Below, piece by piece: positions 46,014 to 54,206 of a stretch of 64,000 nucleotides of DNA; position 1 is the stretch's first letter; every line of letters begins with the position of its first letter. The notes beneath the pieces are model-generated. The model searched no databases, was not told where the DNA came from, and worked only from the letters and a program-made list of their open reading frames with translations. Origin of the DNA: DYRB01 sp963802205 (lineage in GTDB: Bacteria; Pseudomonadota; Gammaproteobacteria; Chromatiales; Chromatiaceae). The translations under genes were made by a program, and so were the position numbers. Where the stretch lies: assembly GCA_963802205.1 (NCBI GenBank), contig CAWDHW010000006.1, positions 1 through 64,000 of the forward strand, written 5' to 3'.

Positions 46014-47099
46014 ATGGTCGAGACCTTCTACGAGGTGATGCGGCGACAGGGCATCACCCGCCGCAGCTTCCTCAAATATTGCAGCCTGACCGCGGCCTCC
46101 CTGGGGCTGGGGCCGGCCTTGGTGCCGCGCATCGTGTCGGCCATGGAAACCAAGCCGCGCACCCCGGTGCTCTGGCTGCATGGCCTGGAGTGCACCTGCT
46201 GCTCCGAGTCCTTCATCCGCTCCGGGCATCCCCTCGCCAAGGACGTGGTCCTGTCCATGATCTCCCTGGACTACGACGACACCATCATGACCGCCGCCGG
46301 CCACCAGGCCGAGGCGATCCTCGAAGAGGTGATGACCAAGTACAAGGGCAACTACATCCTGGCGGTGGAGGGCAACCCGCCGCTGAACCAGGAGGGGATG
46401 TCCTGCATCATCGGCGGCCGGCCCTTCCTGGAGCAGTTGCGCCATGTGGCCAAGGACTGCAAGGCGATCATTTCGTGGGGCTCGTGCGCCTCCTGGGGCT
46501 GCGTTCAGGCGGCCAAACCCAATCCCACCCAGGCGGTGCCGGTGCACAAGGTCATCTTCGACAAACCCATTGTCAAGGTCCCGGGCTGCCCGCCCATCGC
46601 CGAGGTAATGACGGCCGTCATCACCTACATGCTGACCTTCGATCGGCTCCCGGCGCTGGACCGCCAGGGTCGGCCCAAGATGTTTTACGGCCAGCGTATC
46701 CACGATAAGTGCTACCGCCGCCCGCACTTCGACGCCGGTCAGTTCGCCGAGGCCTGGGACGACGAGGGCTCGCGCAAGGGGTACTGCCTCTACAAGATGG
46801 GCTGCAAGGGCCCGACCACCTACAACGCCTGCTCCACGGTGCGCTGGAACGGCGGCGTCTCCTTCCCCATCCAGTCCGGCCACGGCTGCATCGGTTGCTC
46901 CGAGGACGGCTTCTGGGACAAGGGCAGCTTCTATCAGCACGTCACAGATACCCATCAGTTCGGCGTCGAGGCCAATGCCGATCGCGTCGGTATTGCAGCG
47001 GTGGGTGTGGTGGGGGCCGCGGTGGCGGCCCATGCGGCGGTGAGCGCCATCAAACAGGCTCGGACCAAACAGGCCGACCGTAACGGACAGGAGGGGTAA
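46014..47099 (+). CDS. hupS: Uptake [NiFe]-hydrogenase small subunit HupS (oxygen-tolerant type)
   Basis: HupS carries the three iron-sulfur clusters of the membrane-bound H2-oxidising enzyme. The N-terminus holds a Tat signal (TRRSFLKYCSLTAASLGLG) and the C-terminus an anchor helix (VGIAAVGVVGAAVAAHAAVS). The proximal-cluster motif reads LECTCCSES (extra Cys at residue 62) and the second site WGSCASWGCVQ (extra Cys at 164). These are the two supernumerary cysteines of the [4Fe-3S] cluster in oxygen-tolerant group 1d enzymes. The protein has 361 residues and a good ribosome binding site (AGGAG). Confidence 0.95.
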   Translation: MVETFYEVMRRQGITRRSFLKYCSLTAASLGLGPALVPRIVSAMETKPRTPVLWLHGLECTCCSESFIRSGHPLAKDVVLSMISLDYDDTIMTAAGHQAEAILEEVMTKYKGNYILAVEGNPPLNQEGMSCIIGGRPFLEQLRHVAKDCKAIISWGSCASWGCVQAAKPNPTQAVPVHKVIFDKPIVKVPGCPPIAEVMTAVITYMLTFDRLPALDRQGRPKMFYGQRIHDKCYRRPHFDAGQFAEAWDDEGSRKGYCLYKMGCKGPTTYNACSTVRWNGGVSFPIQSGHGCIGCSEDGFWDKGSFYQHVTDTHQFGVEANADRVGIAAVGVVGAAVAAHAAVSAIKQARTKQADRNGQEG

Positions 47100-47102
47100 C
47101 AG

Positions 47103-48893
47103 ATGGCCGCTTACGAAACCCAAGGCTTCAAGCTCGACAATTCAGGTCGGCGCGTGGTGGTGGACCCGGTGACCCGTATCGAGGGCCACATGCGGGTCGA
47201 GGTCAACCTGGACGCGGACAACGTCATCCGCAATGCGGTGTCCACCGGGACCATGTGGCGCGGCCTGGAGGTCATCCTCAAGGGCCGCGACCCGCGCGAC
47301 GCCTGGGCCTTCACCGAGCGCATCTGCGGGGTCTGTACCGGCACCCATGCCCTGACCTCGGTGCGGGCGGTGGAGGATGCCCTGGCGATCAAGATCCCGG
47401 AGAACGCCAACTCCATCCGCAACATCATGCAGTTGACCCTCCAGGTCCACGACCACCTGGTGCACTTCTATCACCTGCACGCCCTGGACTGGGTGGACGT
47501 GGTCTCGGCCCTGTCCGCCGACCCCAAGGCGACCTCCGAGCTGGCCCAGAGCATCTCGGCCTGGCCCCTGTCCTCCCCGGGCTATTTCCGCGACGTGCAG
47601 AACCGCCTCAAGCGCTTCGTCGAGTCCGGGCAGCTCGGCCCCTTCATGAACGGCTACTGGGGCAACCCGGCCTATCGGCTGCCCCCGGCGGCCAACCTCA
47701 TGGCGGTCACCCACTACCTGGAGGCCCTGGACTTCCAGCGCGAGATCGTCAAGATCCACACCATCTACGGCGGCAAGAACCCCCACCCCAACTGGCTGGT
47801 GGGCGGCGTGCCCTGCGCCATCAACCTGGACGACGCCGGGGCCGTGGGCGCCATCAATATGGAACGGCTGAACCTGGTCTCGTCCATTATCGATCGCACG
47901 CTCGACTTCATCGATCAGGTCTATGTCCCTGACCTGTTGGCCATTGCCAGCTTCTATAAGGACTGGACCTTCGGTGGCGGCCTGTCGTCCCAGAGCGTGA
48001 TGGCCTATGGCGACATCCCGGAGCGGGCCAACGACTACTCGGCGGCCAATCTGTTGATGCCGCACGGGGCCATCATCGACGGCGACCTGACCAGGGTTCA
48101 CGAGGTGGATCTGCGCGACCCGGACCAGATTCAGGAGTTCGTGGACCACTCCTGGTTCAAGTACGCCGAGCCAGGCCGCGGCCTGCACCCCTGGGACGGC
48201 GTCACCGAGCCCCACTACGAGCTGGGCCCCAATGCCAAGGGGACCTCCACCCGCATCGAGCAGATCGACGAGGGGGCCAAGTACTCCTGGATCAAGGCCC
48301 CGCGCTGGCGCGGCCGGGCCATGGAGGTCGGTCCCCTGGCGCGCTACATCGTCGGCTATGTGCAGAACGATCCGGAGTTCAAGGAGCCGGTGGACCGCGC
48401 ATTGAGCACCCTGGGCCTGCCCCTGCCCGCCCTGTTCTCGACCCTGGGGCGGACCGCCGCCCGCGGTCTGGAGGGCTCCTGGGCAGCACACAAGCTGCGC
48501 TACTTCCAGGACAAGTTGGTGGCCAACCTCAAGGCCGGGGATCTGGCCACTGCCAACATCGACAAGTGGGACCCGGCCACCTGGCCGAAGGAGGCCAAGG
48601 GTGTCGGCTTCACCGAGGCCCCCCGCGGGGCGCTGGGGCACTGGATCCGCATCAAGGACGGGCGCATCGACAACTACCAGTGCGTCGTACCCACCACCTG
48701 GAACGGCAGCCCCCGCGATACCAAGGGTCAGATCGGGGCCTTCGAGGCGAGCCTGATGAACACCCCGGTGGCCAAGGCCGACGAGCCCCTGGAGATCCTG
48801 CGTACCCTGCACAGTTTCGACCCCTGCCTGGCCTGCTCCACCCACGTGATGGCGCCGGACGGGGAGGAGCTGACACGGGTACGGGTGCGCTGA
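47103..48893 (+). CDS. hupL: Uptake [NiFe]-hydrogenase large subunit HupL
   Basis: HupL contains the NiFe active site. The N-terminal ligand motif is ERICGVCTGTHAL, the C-terminal one SFDPCLACSTH. The latter is followed by a 15-residue tail (VMAPDGEELTRVRVR), which the protease HupD would cut off after the His once nickel is in place. At 596 residues it has the usual size. It follows hupS by three bases. Confidence 0.95.
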   Translation: MAAYETQGFKLDNSGRRVVVDPVTRIEGHMRVEVNLDADNVIRNAVSTGTMWRGLEVILKGRDPRDAWAFTERICGVCTGTHALTSVRAVEDALAIKIPENANSIRNIMQLTLQVHDHLVHFYHLHALDWVDVVSALSADPKATSELAQSISAWPLSSPGYFRDVQNRLKRFVESGQLGPFMNGYWGNPAYRLPPAANLMAVTHYLEALDFQREIVKIHTIYGGKNPHPNWLVGGVPCAINLDDAGAVGAINMERLNLVSSIIDRTLDFIDQVYVPDLLAIASFYKDWTFGGGLSSQSVMAYGDIPERANDYSAANLLMPHGAIIDGDLTRVHEVDLRDPDQIQEFVDHSWFKYAEPGRGLHPWDGVTEPHYELGPNAKGTSTRIEQIDEGAKYSWIKAPRWRGRAMEVGPLARYIVGYVQNDPEFKEPVDRALSTLGLPLPALFSTLGRTAARGLEGSWAAHKLRYFQDKLVANLKAGDLATANIDKWDPATWPKEAKGVGFTEAPRGALGHWIRIKDGRIDNYQCVVPTTWNGSPRDTKGQIGAFEASLMNTPVAKADEPLEILRTLHSFDPCLACSTHVMAPDGEELTRVRVR

Positions 48894-48921
48894 ACGCGGT
48901 CACCACAGGAGCGACACCAAC

Positions 48922-49614
48922 ATGAACACCGCCGTCCCGACCGTCAAGCGCACCGCCGTCTACGTCTACGAGGCCCCGGTGCGCATCTGGCACTGGGTGA
49001 ATGCCCTGTCCATCACCCTGCTGGCCATCACGGGCTATCTCATCGCCAACCCGCTGCCGTCCATGCCAGGGGAGGCCAGTGACCACTTTGTCATGGGCTA
49101 TGTGCGCTTCGTCCATTTTGCCGCCGGTTATGTCTTCGCGGTGGCCTTCATCGGGCGCCTCTATTGGGCCCTGATGGGCAACCGTTATTCCCGGCAGTTG
49201 TTCTCGCTGCCCTTCTGGCGGCCCAGCTTCTGGACGGATGTTTTCCACGAGGCGCGCTGGTACGCCTTCCTGGAGAAGGAGCCGCGCAAGTACATCGGTC
49301 ACAACCCCCTGGCGCACCTGTTCATGGTGGCCATCATCACCATCGGTGGCCTGGTGATGCTGACGACCGGGTTTGCCCTCTACGCCGAGCAGACGGGCCT
49401 GGGAAGCTGGCAGGACCGCCTCTTCGGCTGGCTGATTCCCCTCATGGGCCAGAGCCAGGACGTACGTATGTGGCACCACTGGGGCATGTGGATCATCGTG
49501 GTCTTCGTCATGCTGCACGTCTATACCGCCATCCGCGAGGACATCATGTCCCGCCAGAGCCTGATCAGCACCATGATCAGCGGCTGGCGCATGTTCAAGG
49601 ACGACCGGCCATGA
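48922..49614 (+). CDS. hupC: Hydrogenase b-type cytochrome subunit HupC
   Basis: HupC anchors HupSL in the membrane and passes electrons to quinone. The 230-residue protein has four hydrophobic helices (ALSITLLAITGYLIANPLP, FVHFAAGYVFAVAFIGRLY, LFMVAIITIGGLVMLTTGF, HHWGMWIIVVFVMLHVYTA), with heme-ligand histidines in IWHWVNA, VHFAAGY and HHWGMW. Its stop overlaps the hupD start. Confidence 0.94.
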   Translation: MNTAVPTVKRTAVYVYEAPVRIWHWVNALSITLLAITGYLIANPLPSMPGEASDHFVMGYVRFVHFAAGYVFAVAFIGRLYWALMGNRYSRQLFSLPFWRPSFWTDVFHEARWYAFLEKEPRKYIGHNPLAHLFMVAIITIGGLVMLTTGFALYAEQTGLGSWQDRLFGWLIPLMGQSQDVRMWHHWGMWIIVVFVMLHVYTAIREDIMSRQSLISTMISGWRMFKDDRP

Positions 49615-50276
49615 GTGCGGCCCTGGAGGTGCCGGTGGCGGACCCCCTGGACTACCGTTGCGACACCCTGATCCTGGGGATCGGCAACCTGCTCTGGGCC
49701 GACGAGGGCTTTGGGGTCCGGGCCCTGGAGCGGCTGCATGCGGACTGGTGCTTCGGCCCAGGGGTCAGACTCCTGGACGGGGGGACCCAGGGCCTGTACC
49801 TGTTGCCCTACGTGGAGGGGTGCCGGCGCCTGCTGATCCTGGACGCGGTGGACTATGGCCTGGCGCCGGGCACCCTGAAGCTGGTGCGGGACCAGGCCGT
49901 ACCGGCGTTTATGGGGGTGCGCAAGATGAGCCTGCACCAGACCGGGTTCCAGGAGGTCTTGTCGGTGGCCCGGCTGCGGGGCTGGGACCCGGAGGGTCTG
50001 GCCCTGGTGGGTTGCCAACCAGAGGTGCTGGAGGACTACGGTGGCAGCCTCTCGGCGACGGTGAAGGGGCGGTTGCCCCAGGCCCTGGCCCTGGCCCTGG
50101 AGACCCTGGCGGGGTGGCGGGTCTGGCCGCGGCGGCGCCTGAGTCCGCCGGGACCCGGCGAGGGGACCACACTGGACAGCCTGGGGCTGGCCCCCTACGA
50201 GGACGAGCGGCCCAGCGCGGCCTTGGCCTGCCGGGTCGGGGACGGGCGCTTCGTTGGGGGCCTGTCATGTGTCTAG
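49611..50276 (+). CDS. hupD: Hydrogenase maturation protease HupD
   Basis: HupD removes the C-terminal tail of HupL. Nickel-binding residues of the family are seen: Glu in GIGNLLWADEGFGV, Asp in LILDAVDYG and His in KMSLHQTGFQEV. The ATG at 49611 overlaps the hupC stop. At 221 residues it is somewhat longer than usual (about 200), with an extended basic and acidic tail (RRRLSPPGPGEGTTLD). Confidence 0.92.
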   Translation: MSAALEVPVADPLDYRCDTLILGIGNLLWADEGFGVRALERLHADWCFGPGVRLLDGGTQGLYLLPYVEGCRRLLILDAVDYGLAPGTLKLVRDQAVPAFMGVRKMSLHQTGFQEVLSVARLRGWDPEGLALVGCQPEVLEDYGGSLSATVKGRLPQALALALETLAGWRVWPRRRLSPPGPGEGTTLDSLGLAPYEDERPSAALACRVGDGRFVGGLSCV

Positions 50277-50611
50277 GCATCCCCATGCAGGTGGTGGAGG
50301 CCAACGGCCGCGTCGCCCTGTGCCTGGGGCGCGGCGGCCTGCGGCAACTGGACCTGGCCCTGGTGGGGGAGCAGCCGCCGGGGACCTGGCTGCTGGCCTT
50401 CATCGATGCCGCCCGGGAGGTGATCGATGCACAGACCGCCGCGCGCATCGACGCCGCCCTGGACGGACTGGCGGCGGCCATGGCGGGGGAGACGGACCTG
50501 TCGCATTACTTCGCCGACCTGACAGACCGAACACCGGAATTGCCGCCGCATCTGCGGGTTACGGCTGCATCTTCGCTCAGTCAAGACGTACACCCGAGAG
50601 GCCCAGCATGA
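50267..50611 (+). CDS. hupF: HypC-like hydrogenase chaperone HupF
   Basis: HupF (HoxL) is a HypC paralogue that protects HupL during maturation in the presence of oxygen. The N-terminus MCLGIPMQVVEANG has the essential Cys2. The rest follows the HypC fold and adds a C-terminal helix and tail, 114 residues in all. It overlaps hupD by ten bases. Confidence 0.9.
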   Translation: MCLGIPMQVVEANGRVALCLGRGGLRQLDLALVGEQPPGTWLLAFIDAAREVIDAQTAARIDAALDGLAAAMAGETDLSHYFADLTDRTPELPPHLRVTAASSLSQDVHPRGPA

Positions 50612-51045
50612 CCCAACAACACCCCCTCGTCGCCCGTCTGACCCAGGAACTGGACTATCCGCTTCTGGACGCGGCCGGCCTGGACGCCTTCTGCGAGGCC
50701 CCCGGGGATGCCGTGCTCTTCTGCGGCGGAGACCCTGGCGCCTATCCGGAGACCCTGGATGTGGCCGTGGTCCTGCCGGAGCTGATGCGTGCCTTCCCCG
50801 GACGCCTGCGGGCCGGGGTCGCCGCCAGCGAACTGGAACCCGCCCTCCAGGCCCGTTACGGTTTCAGCCGCTGGCCGAGCCTGGTCTTCCTGCGCGACGG
50901 TCACTACCTCGGGACCCTGTCCGGGGTCCTGGACTGGTCGGTCTATCTGGCCCGCATCCAGGACCTGCTTGCGGGGCCCGTGGTCCGGCCGCCGTCCATC
51001 GGCATTCCGCTGACCGCCGCCCCCAGACCCAATAGCTGTCACTGA
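50608..51045 (+). CDS. hupG: Thioredoxin-like hydrogenase small-subunit chaperone HupG
   Basis: HupG (HoxO/HyaE family) has a thioredoxin-like fold without the redox CxxC. It is thought to escort the small subunit before Tat export. The 145-residue product shows VLFCGGDPGAYPETLDVAVVL and then YGFSRWPSLVFLRDGHYLG, typical for the family. It is coupled to hupF by an ATGA overlap. Confidence 0.88.
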   Translation: MTQQHPLVARLTQELDYPLLDAAGLDAFCEAPGDAVLFCGGDPGAYPETLDVAVVLPELMRAFPGRLRAGVAASELEPALQARYGFSRWPSLVFLRDGHYLGTLSGVLDWSVYLARIQDLLAGPVVRPPSIGIPLTAAPRPNSCH

Positions 51046-51055
51046 GGTCCTCCCC

Positions 51056-51895
51056 ATGCACCCATTTCCCATCCCCGTCGTTGCCTTAGGGCCCGGCTCC
51101 CAGACCGAGGACGAGGGCCTGAACTATCTGTCCATGCCCCAGGCCATGCGGACCTATAGCCCGCCCATACTGCCTGAGCCGGGGGAGGCCCTGGACTGCG
51201 CGGGCGCCAGGGCCTGGTTGGAGGAACTGCTCGCGGTGGTGCGCGCCTGGCGGCCGGGTGGGGCGCCCATCGCCCTCGACCTGGGCGGTCTGGCGGGGCC
51301 TGATCGGGACCTGGTGGACCAGATGCTCGGGGAAGGCGAGGTCAGCGCCCAGGTGGCCGGGGAGGGTGGGGTCCTGGACATCCAGGAATCCGTCTTCGCC
51401 GGGGTCTGGCGGCTGCGGGGGAGGGACCGCGACGGGGTCGTCTTTGCCGACCGGGTAGAGGTGGGCGACGTGCCGGCCGCCATCCGTCTGGCGGGGCGCG
51501 GCGGCCTGGCCGCCCCGATCCCTTTGCCCGTGCCCGCTGGTGTGGTGAATGCCCCGGCTTTGGTCGCGGAGATCGCGGCGCAGGTCGCGAACCCCAGTGC
51601 GCCGACCCACGTCATCAACCTCTCCCTGCTCCCCTTCGGTCCGGAGGACGCGGCATGGCTGGACCTATGCCTGGGGCGGGGCCAGGTGACCCTGCTCTCG
51701 CGTGGCTACGGCAACTGCCGCGTGACCTCCACCGGGGTGGCCGGGGTCTGGTGGGTACAGTATTTCAACTCCCAGGATGCCCTGATCCTCAACACCATCG
51801 AGGTGACCGAGGTCCCCGAGGTCGCATGCGCCGCGGCGCTCGACCTGGAGGACAGCGCCGGGCGCCTGGCGGAGGTCGTCGCATGGATCGGGTGA
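51056..51895 (+). CDS. hupH: Hydrogenase expression/assembly protein HupH
   Basis: HupH (HoxQ/HyaF family) assists small-subunit maturation, acting with HupG in an export-linked chaperone pair. The 279-residue protein shows the family start PIPVVALGPGSQTEDEGLNY and the C-terminal domain with SRGYGNCRVTSTGVAGVWWV and QYFNSQDALILNTIEVTEVP. Ten bases separate it from hupG. Confidence 0.9.
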   Translation: MHPFPIPVVALGPGSQTEDEGLNYLSMPQAMRTYSPPILPEPGEALDCAGARAWLEELLAVVRAWRPGGAPIALDLGGLAGPDRDLVDQMLGEGEVSAQVAGEGGVLDIQESVFAGVWRLRGRDRDGVVFADRVEVGDVPAAIRLAGRGGLAAPIPLPVPAGVVNAPALVAEIAAQVANPSAPTHVINLSLLPFGPEDAAWLDLCLGRGQVTLLSRGYGNCRVTSTGVAGVWWVQYFNSQDALILNTIEVTEVPEVACAAALDLEDSAGRLAEVVAWIG

Positions 51896-51969
51896 TGGGG
51901 ACAGGGCCCGGGGGCGACAAGGCCGGCCCTTGCGGTCACACTGTGGCCGTGCAACAAAACTCCGGGCCC

Positions 51970-52185
51970 ATGACCAGACTCGACGCCCCACCCCCAGGCG
52001 ACGCCCGTCGCATCCCCCCCGACGCCCGCCTGGAGTGCCGGATCTGTTGGCATGTCTACGACCCCGCCGAGGGTGATCCGGTCTGGCAGATCCCCTCGGG
52101 CACCCCTTTCGCCGAACTGCCGGCCCACTGGCGCTGCCCCAACTGCGACGCGGCCAGGGAACAGTTCCTGGTCCTGGATGCCTGA
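51970..52185 (+). CDS. hupI: Hydrogenase-associated rubredoxin HupI
   Basis: HupI (HoxR) is a rubredoxin-type iron protein needed for HupS maturation under oxygen. Both metal-binding pairs are present: LECRICWHVYDPAEGD and HWRCPNCDAA. From the ATG at 51970 it has 71 residues, the normal size. An alternative ATG at 51895, overlapping the hupH stop, would add 25 unconserved residues. Confidence 0.88.
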   Translation: MTRLDAPPPGDARRIPPDARLECRICWHVYDPAEGDPVWQIPSGTPFAELPAHWRCPNCDAAREQFLVLDA

Positions 52186-52745
52186 TGGAGCCCGCCTCGC
52201 CCGCCGCCCTGGAGGCGACCTTCCGCCACATTGCCGCCACCCGCATGGCCGGGGTCGCCCTGTGCAATCCGGCGCTGGAGGTGGAGGCCATGGGCTTTGG
52301 GCCTTGGGGTGACGCCCGGGTGGGGGTCCTCATCACCCCCTGGTCCATGATGTTGATCTACCTGCCGGCCGCGGACCCCGACTGGGGCGACCGTCCCAGT
52401 GGCACCACGGTGACGCTGGATCTGCCATCCGGGGCCTACGATGTCCTCACGGCCCATGAACCGGGTCTGGGACCCTACCTCACCGGGTCCCTGTTCTCGC
52501 CCATGTTCGACTTCGCCGGCATGGACCAGGCAAGGGCTGTGGCGGCCGCGGTCATGGATCAGGTGCTTGCCCCGGCCGCCCGGGAGGCCCAGCCCCAGAC
52601 CGCACCTGTCGTCCCCGCCGAGCCGGCACAGCCGCGGGGTCTCACACGCCGTGGCCTCTTCATCTCCCTCCTTTTGGCCAGGGATGGCCAGTATCCCAGG
52701 GGCGCCAGGAGCGGCCCCTGGGAGGGTCCAGGTGGGCCGGCTTGA
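52185..52745 (+). CDS. hupJ: Hydrogenase assembly chaperone HupJ (HybE family), with a repeat-encoded C-terminus
   Basis: HupJ (HoxT/HybE) helps fold and assemble the hydrogenase subunits. Conserved stretches are MAGVALCNPALEVEAMGF and LITPWSMMLIYLPA, then GSLFSPMFDFAGMDQARAVA. The C-terminus begins normally (GLTRRGLF). It then runs into a dispersed repeat at 52671-52723 that encodes LARDGQYPRGARSGPW before the stop. So the natural tail has been replaced by repeat-derived sequence. The start overlaps the hupI stop (TGATG). Confidence 0.88.
   Translation: MEPASPAALEATFRHIAATRMAGVALCNPALEVEAMGFGPWGDARVGVLITPWSMMLIYLPAADPDWGDRPSGTTVTLDLPSGAYDVLTAHEPGLGPYLTGSLFSPMFDFAGMDQARAVAAAVMDQVLAPAAREAQPQTAPVVPAEPAQPRGLTRRGLFISLLLARDGQYPRGARSGPWEGPGGPA
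52671..52723 (+). repeat. Type A hairpin repeat in hupJ
   Basis: The 53-bp unit is shared with 56873-56925 in hypF, with only a couple of differences in the loop. It forms a first hairpin GGCCA-GGGA-TGGCC and a second with a 10-bp stem TCCCAGGGGC / GCCCCTGGGA. It is read in frame as part of HupJ. Confidence 0.8.
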
Positions 52746-53854
52746 GCGAGGGGCTGGAGGGGCGCATCCAGGTCTCCCTGACCCTGACTGTCGAGGGGCC
52801 GGTCGAGGTCCAGATCCGCTCCACCCGGCCCCAGGTCGCCGGTCGCCTCATGGCCGGGCGTACCCCGGAAGGGGCCGCCGAACTGGCCGGGCTGGTCTTC
52901 AGCCTGTGCGGCCGGGCCCAGCGGGTGGCTGCCGAAGCGGCCGGCGCGGCGGCGCTGGGGCGAGCGACGCATGCGGCGCAGCGCCAGGGGCAGGCCGCAC
53001 GGGTCCTTCAGGAGATCGCCCTGGAGCACGCCTGGCGCCTGCTCCTGGACTGGCCGGGACAGCAGGGCCAGGCCCCCGATGCGGCCAACCTGGTGCGGTT
53101 GCGCCAGTCTGCCGGCGATGGGGGGCGCTTTGGTGCGGCCCTTGCGGATCTGGTGGAGACCGTACTGCTGGGCGAGTCGGCGGCGGCCTGGTTGGGGCGC
53201 GACCTGGCTGGCCTCGACGCCTGGCGCCGCGGCGGGCAGACCCCCACGGCGCGGCTCTTTTGGGGCCTGGGGGATGGGTCTGACCTCGGCATAGGTCGGG
53301 TCCCAATGCTCCCGGCCCTGGCGGACCTGACCGATGCGCAGGCCGCCGACCTCGGCCGCAAGGCCCTGGAGGTGCCGGGCTTCTGCGCCCAGCCCGCCTG
53401 GCAGGGCGGACCGGCGGAGACCGGGGCCCTGGTGCGGGTAGGGGCCCAGCCCTTGGTCGCCGATTGGCTGGGGCAACGCGGCCGCGGGGCCGGGGCCAGG
53501 CGGCTGGCCCGCCTGGTGGAACTGGCCCTCTTGCCGGGCTGGCTGGCGGGCGATGGACCCGAGGTGGTCCGCGCCTGGCGACTGGGGGAAGATACCGGCC
53601 TGGCGGGGGTGGAGACCTCCCGTGGCCTCCTGCTGCACGCGGTGCGTCTGGAGGCCGGCCTGGTCGCCGACTACCGCATCCTGGCCCCCACCGAGTGGAA
53701 CTTCCACCCTCGGGGCCCCTTGGTCGAGGGGCTTGAGGAACTGGCGCTCGGCTCGGACGCCAACGTCGAGCAGGCCCTCGCAGCCCGGGCCCGGCTCATC
53801 GCCCAATCCCTCGATCCCTGTGTTGCCCTTTCCCTGGACCTGACCCATGCATGA
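52742..53854 (+). CDS. hupK: Hydrogenase scaffold protein HupK
   Basis: HupK (HoxV) resembles a hydrogenase large subunit without the full metal site. It is proposed to be a scaffold for building or passing on the Fe(CN)2CO unit. The large-subunit-like C-terminus is visible (VADYRILAPTEWNFHPRGPL, then SLDPCVALSLDL), with only one of the two usual ligand cysteines. It has 370 residues. The start is a TTG at 52742 overlapping the hupJ stop. Confidence 0.87.
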   Translation: MSEGLEGRIQVSLTLTVEGPVEVQIRSTRPQVAGRLMAGRTPEGAAELAGLVFSLCGRAQRVAAEAAGAAALGRATHAAQRQGQAARVLQEIALEHAWRLLLDWPGQQGQAPDAANLVRLRQSAGDGGRFGAALADLVETVLLGESAAAWLGRDLAGLDAWRRGGQTPTARLFWGLGDGSDLGIGRVPMLPALADLTDAQAADLGRKALEVPGFCAQPAWQGGPAETGALVRVGAQPLVADWLGQRGRGAGARRLARLVELALLPGWLAGDGPEVVRAWRLGEDTGLAGVETSRGLLLHAVRLEAGLVADYRILAPTEWNFHPRGPLVEGLEELALGSDANVEQALAARARLIAQSLDPCVALSLDLTHA

Positions 53855-54188
53855 AATGTCGTTGGCCGAGGGCATACTCCAGATCTGCGAGGATGCCGCC
53901 GCCCGTGAGGGGTGCCGCCGGGTGACGGAGATCCGCCTCGAGATTGGGGCACTGGCCGGGGTCGAGGTGGAATCCTTGAGCTTCTGCCTCGATGTGGTGC
54001 TGCAGGGGAGCATCGCCGATGGCGCCCGGGTCGAACTGGAGCGCCTGCCTGGCCTGGGATACTGCCTGGGTTGTGGCGAGGCGGTGCCGGTGGCCGCCCT
54101 GTACGATCCCTGCCCGTGCTGCGGGAGCTATCAGGTCCAGGCGACCGGCGGTACCGAAATGCGGGTCAAGGACCTGCTTGTCGAATAG
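53847..54188 (+). CDS. hypA: Nickel metallochaperone HypA
   Basis: HypA delivers nickel to the hydrogenase large subunit with HypB. The start MHEMSLAEGILQICED has the nickel-binding His2, and the zinc site is CLGCGEAVPV...CPCCGSY. It has 113 residues. The ATG overlaps the end of hupK by eight bases. Confidence 0.93.
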   Translation: MHEMSLAEGILQICEDAAAREGCRRVTEIRLEIGALAGVEVESLSFCLDVVLQGSIADGARVELERLPGLGYCLGCGEAVPVAALYDPCPCCGSYQVQATGGTEMRVKDLLVE

Positions 54189-54206
54189 ATCTGAGGAGTC
54201 AAGACC

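Noticed and set aside
49164..49610. Longer N-terminal extension of HupD
   Set aside because: This part of the frame is antiphase to hupC, a strong membrane-protein gene. The ATG at 49611, overlapping the hupC stop, fits HupD homology.
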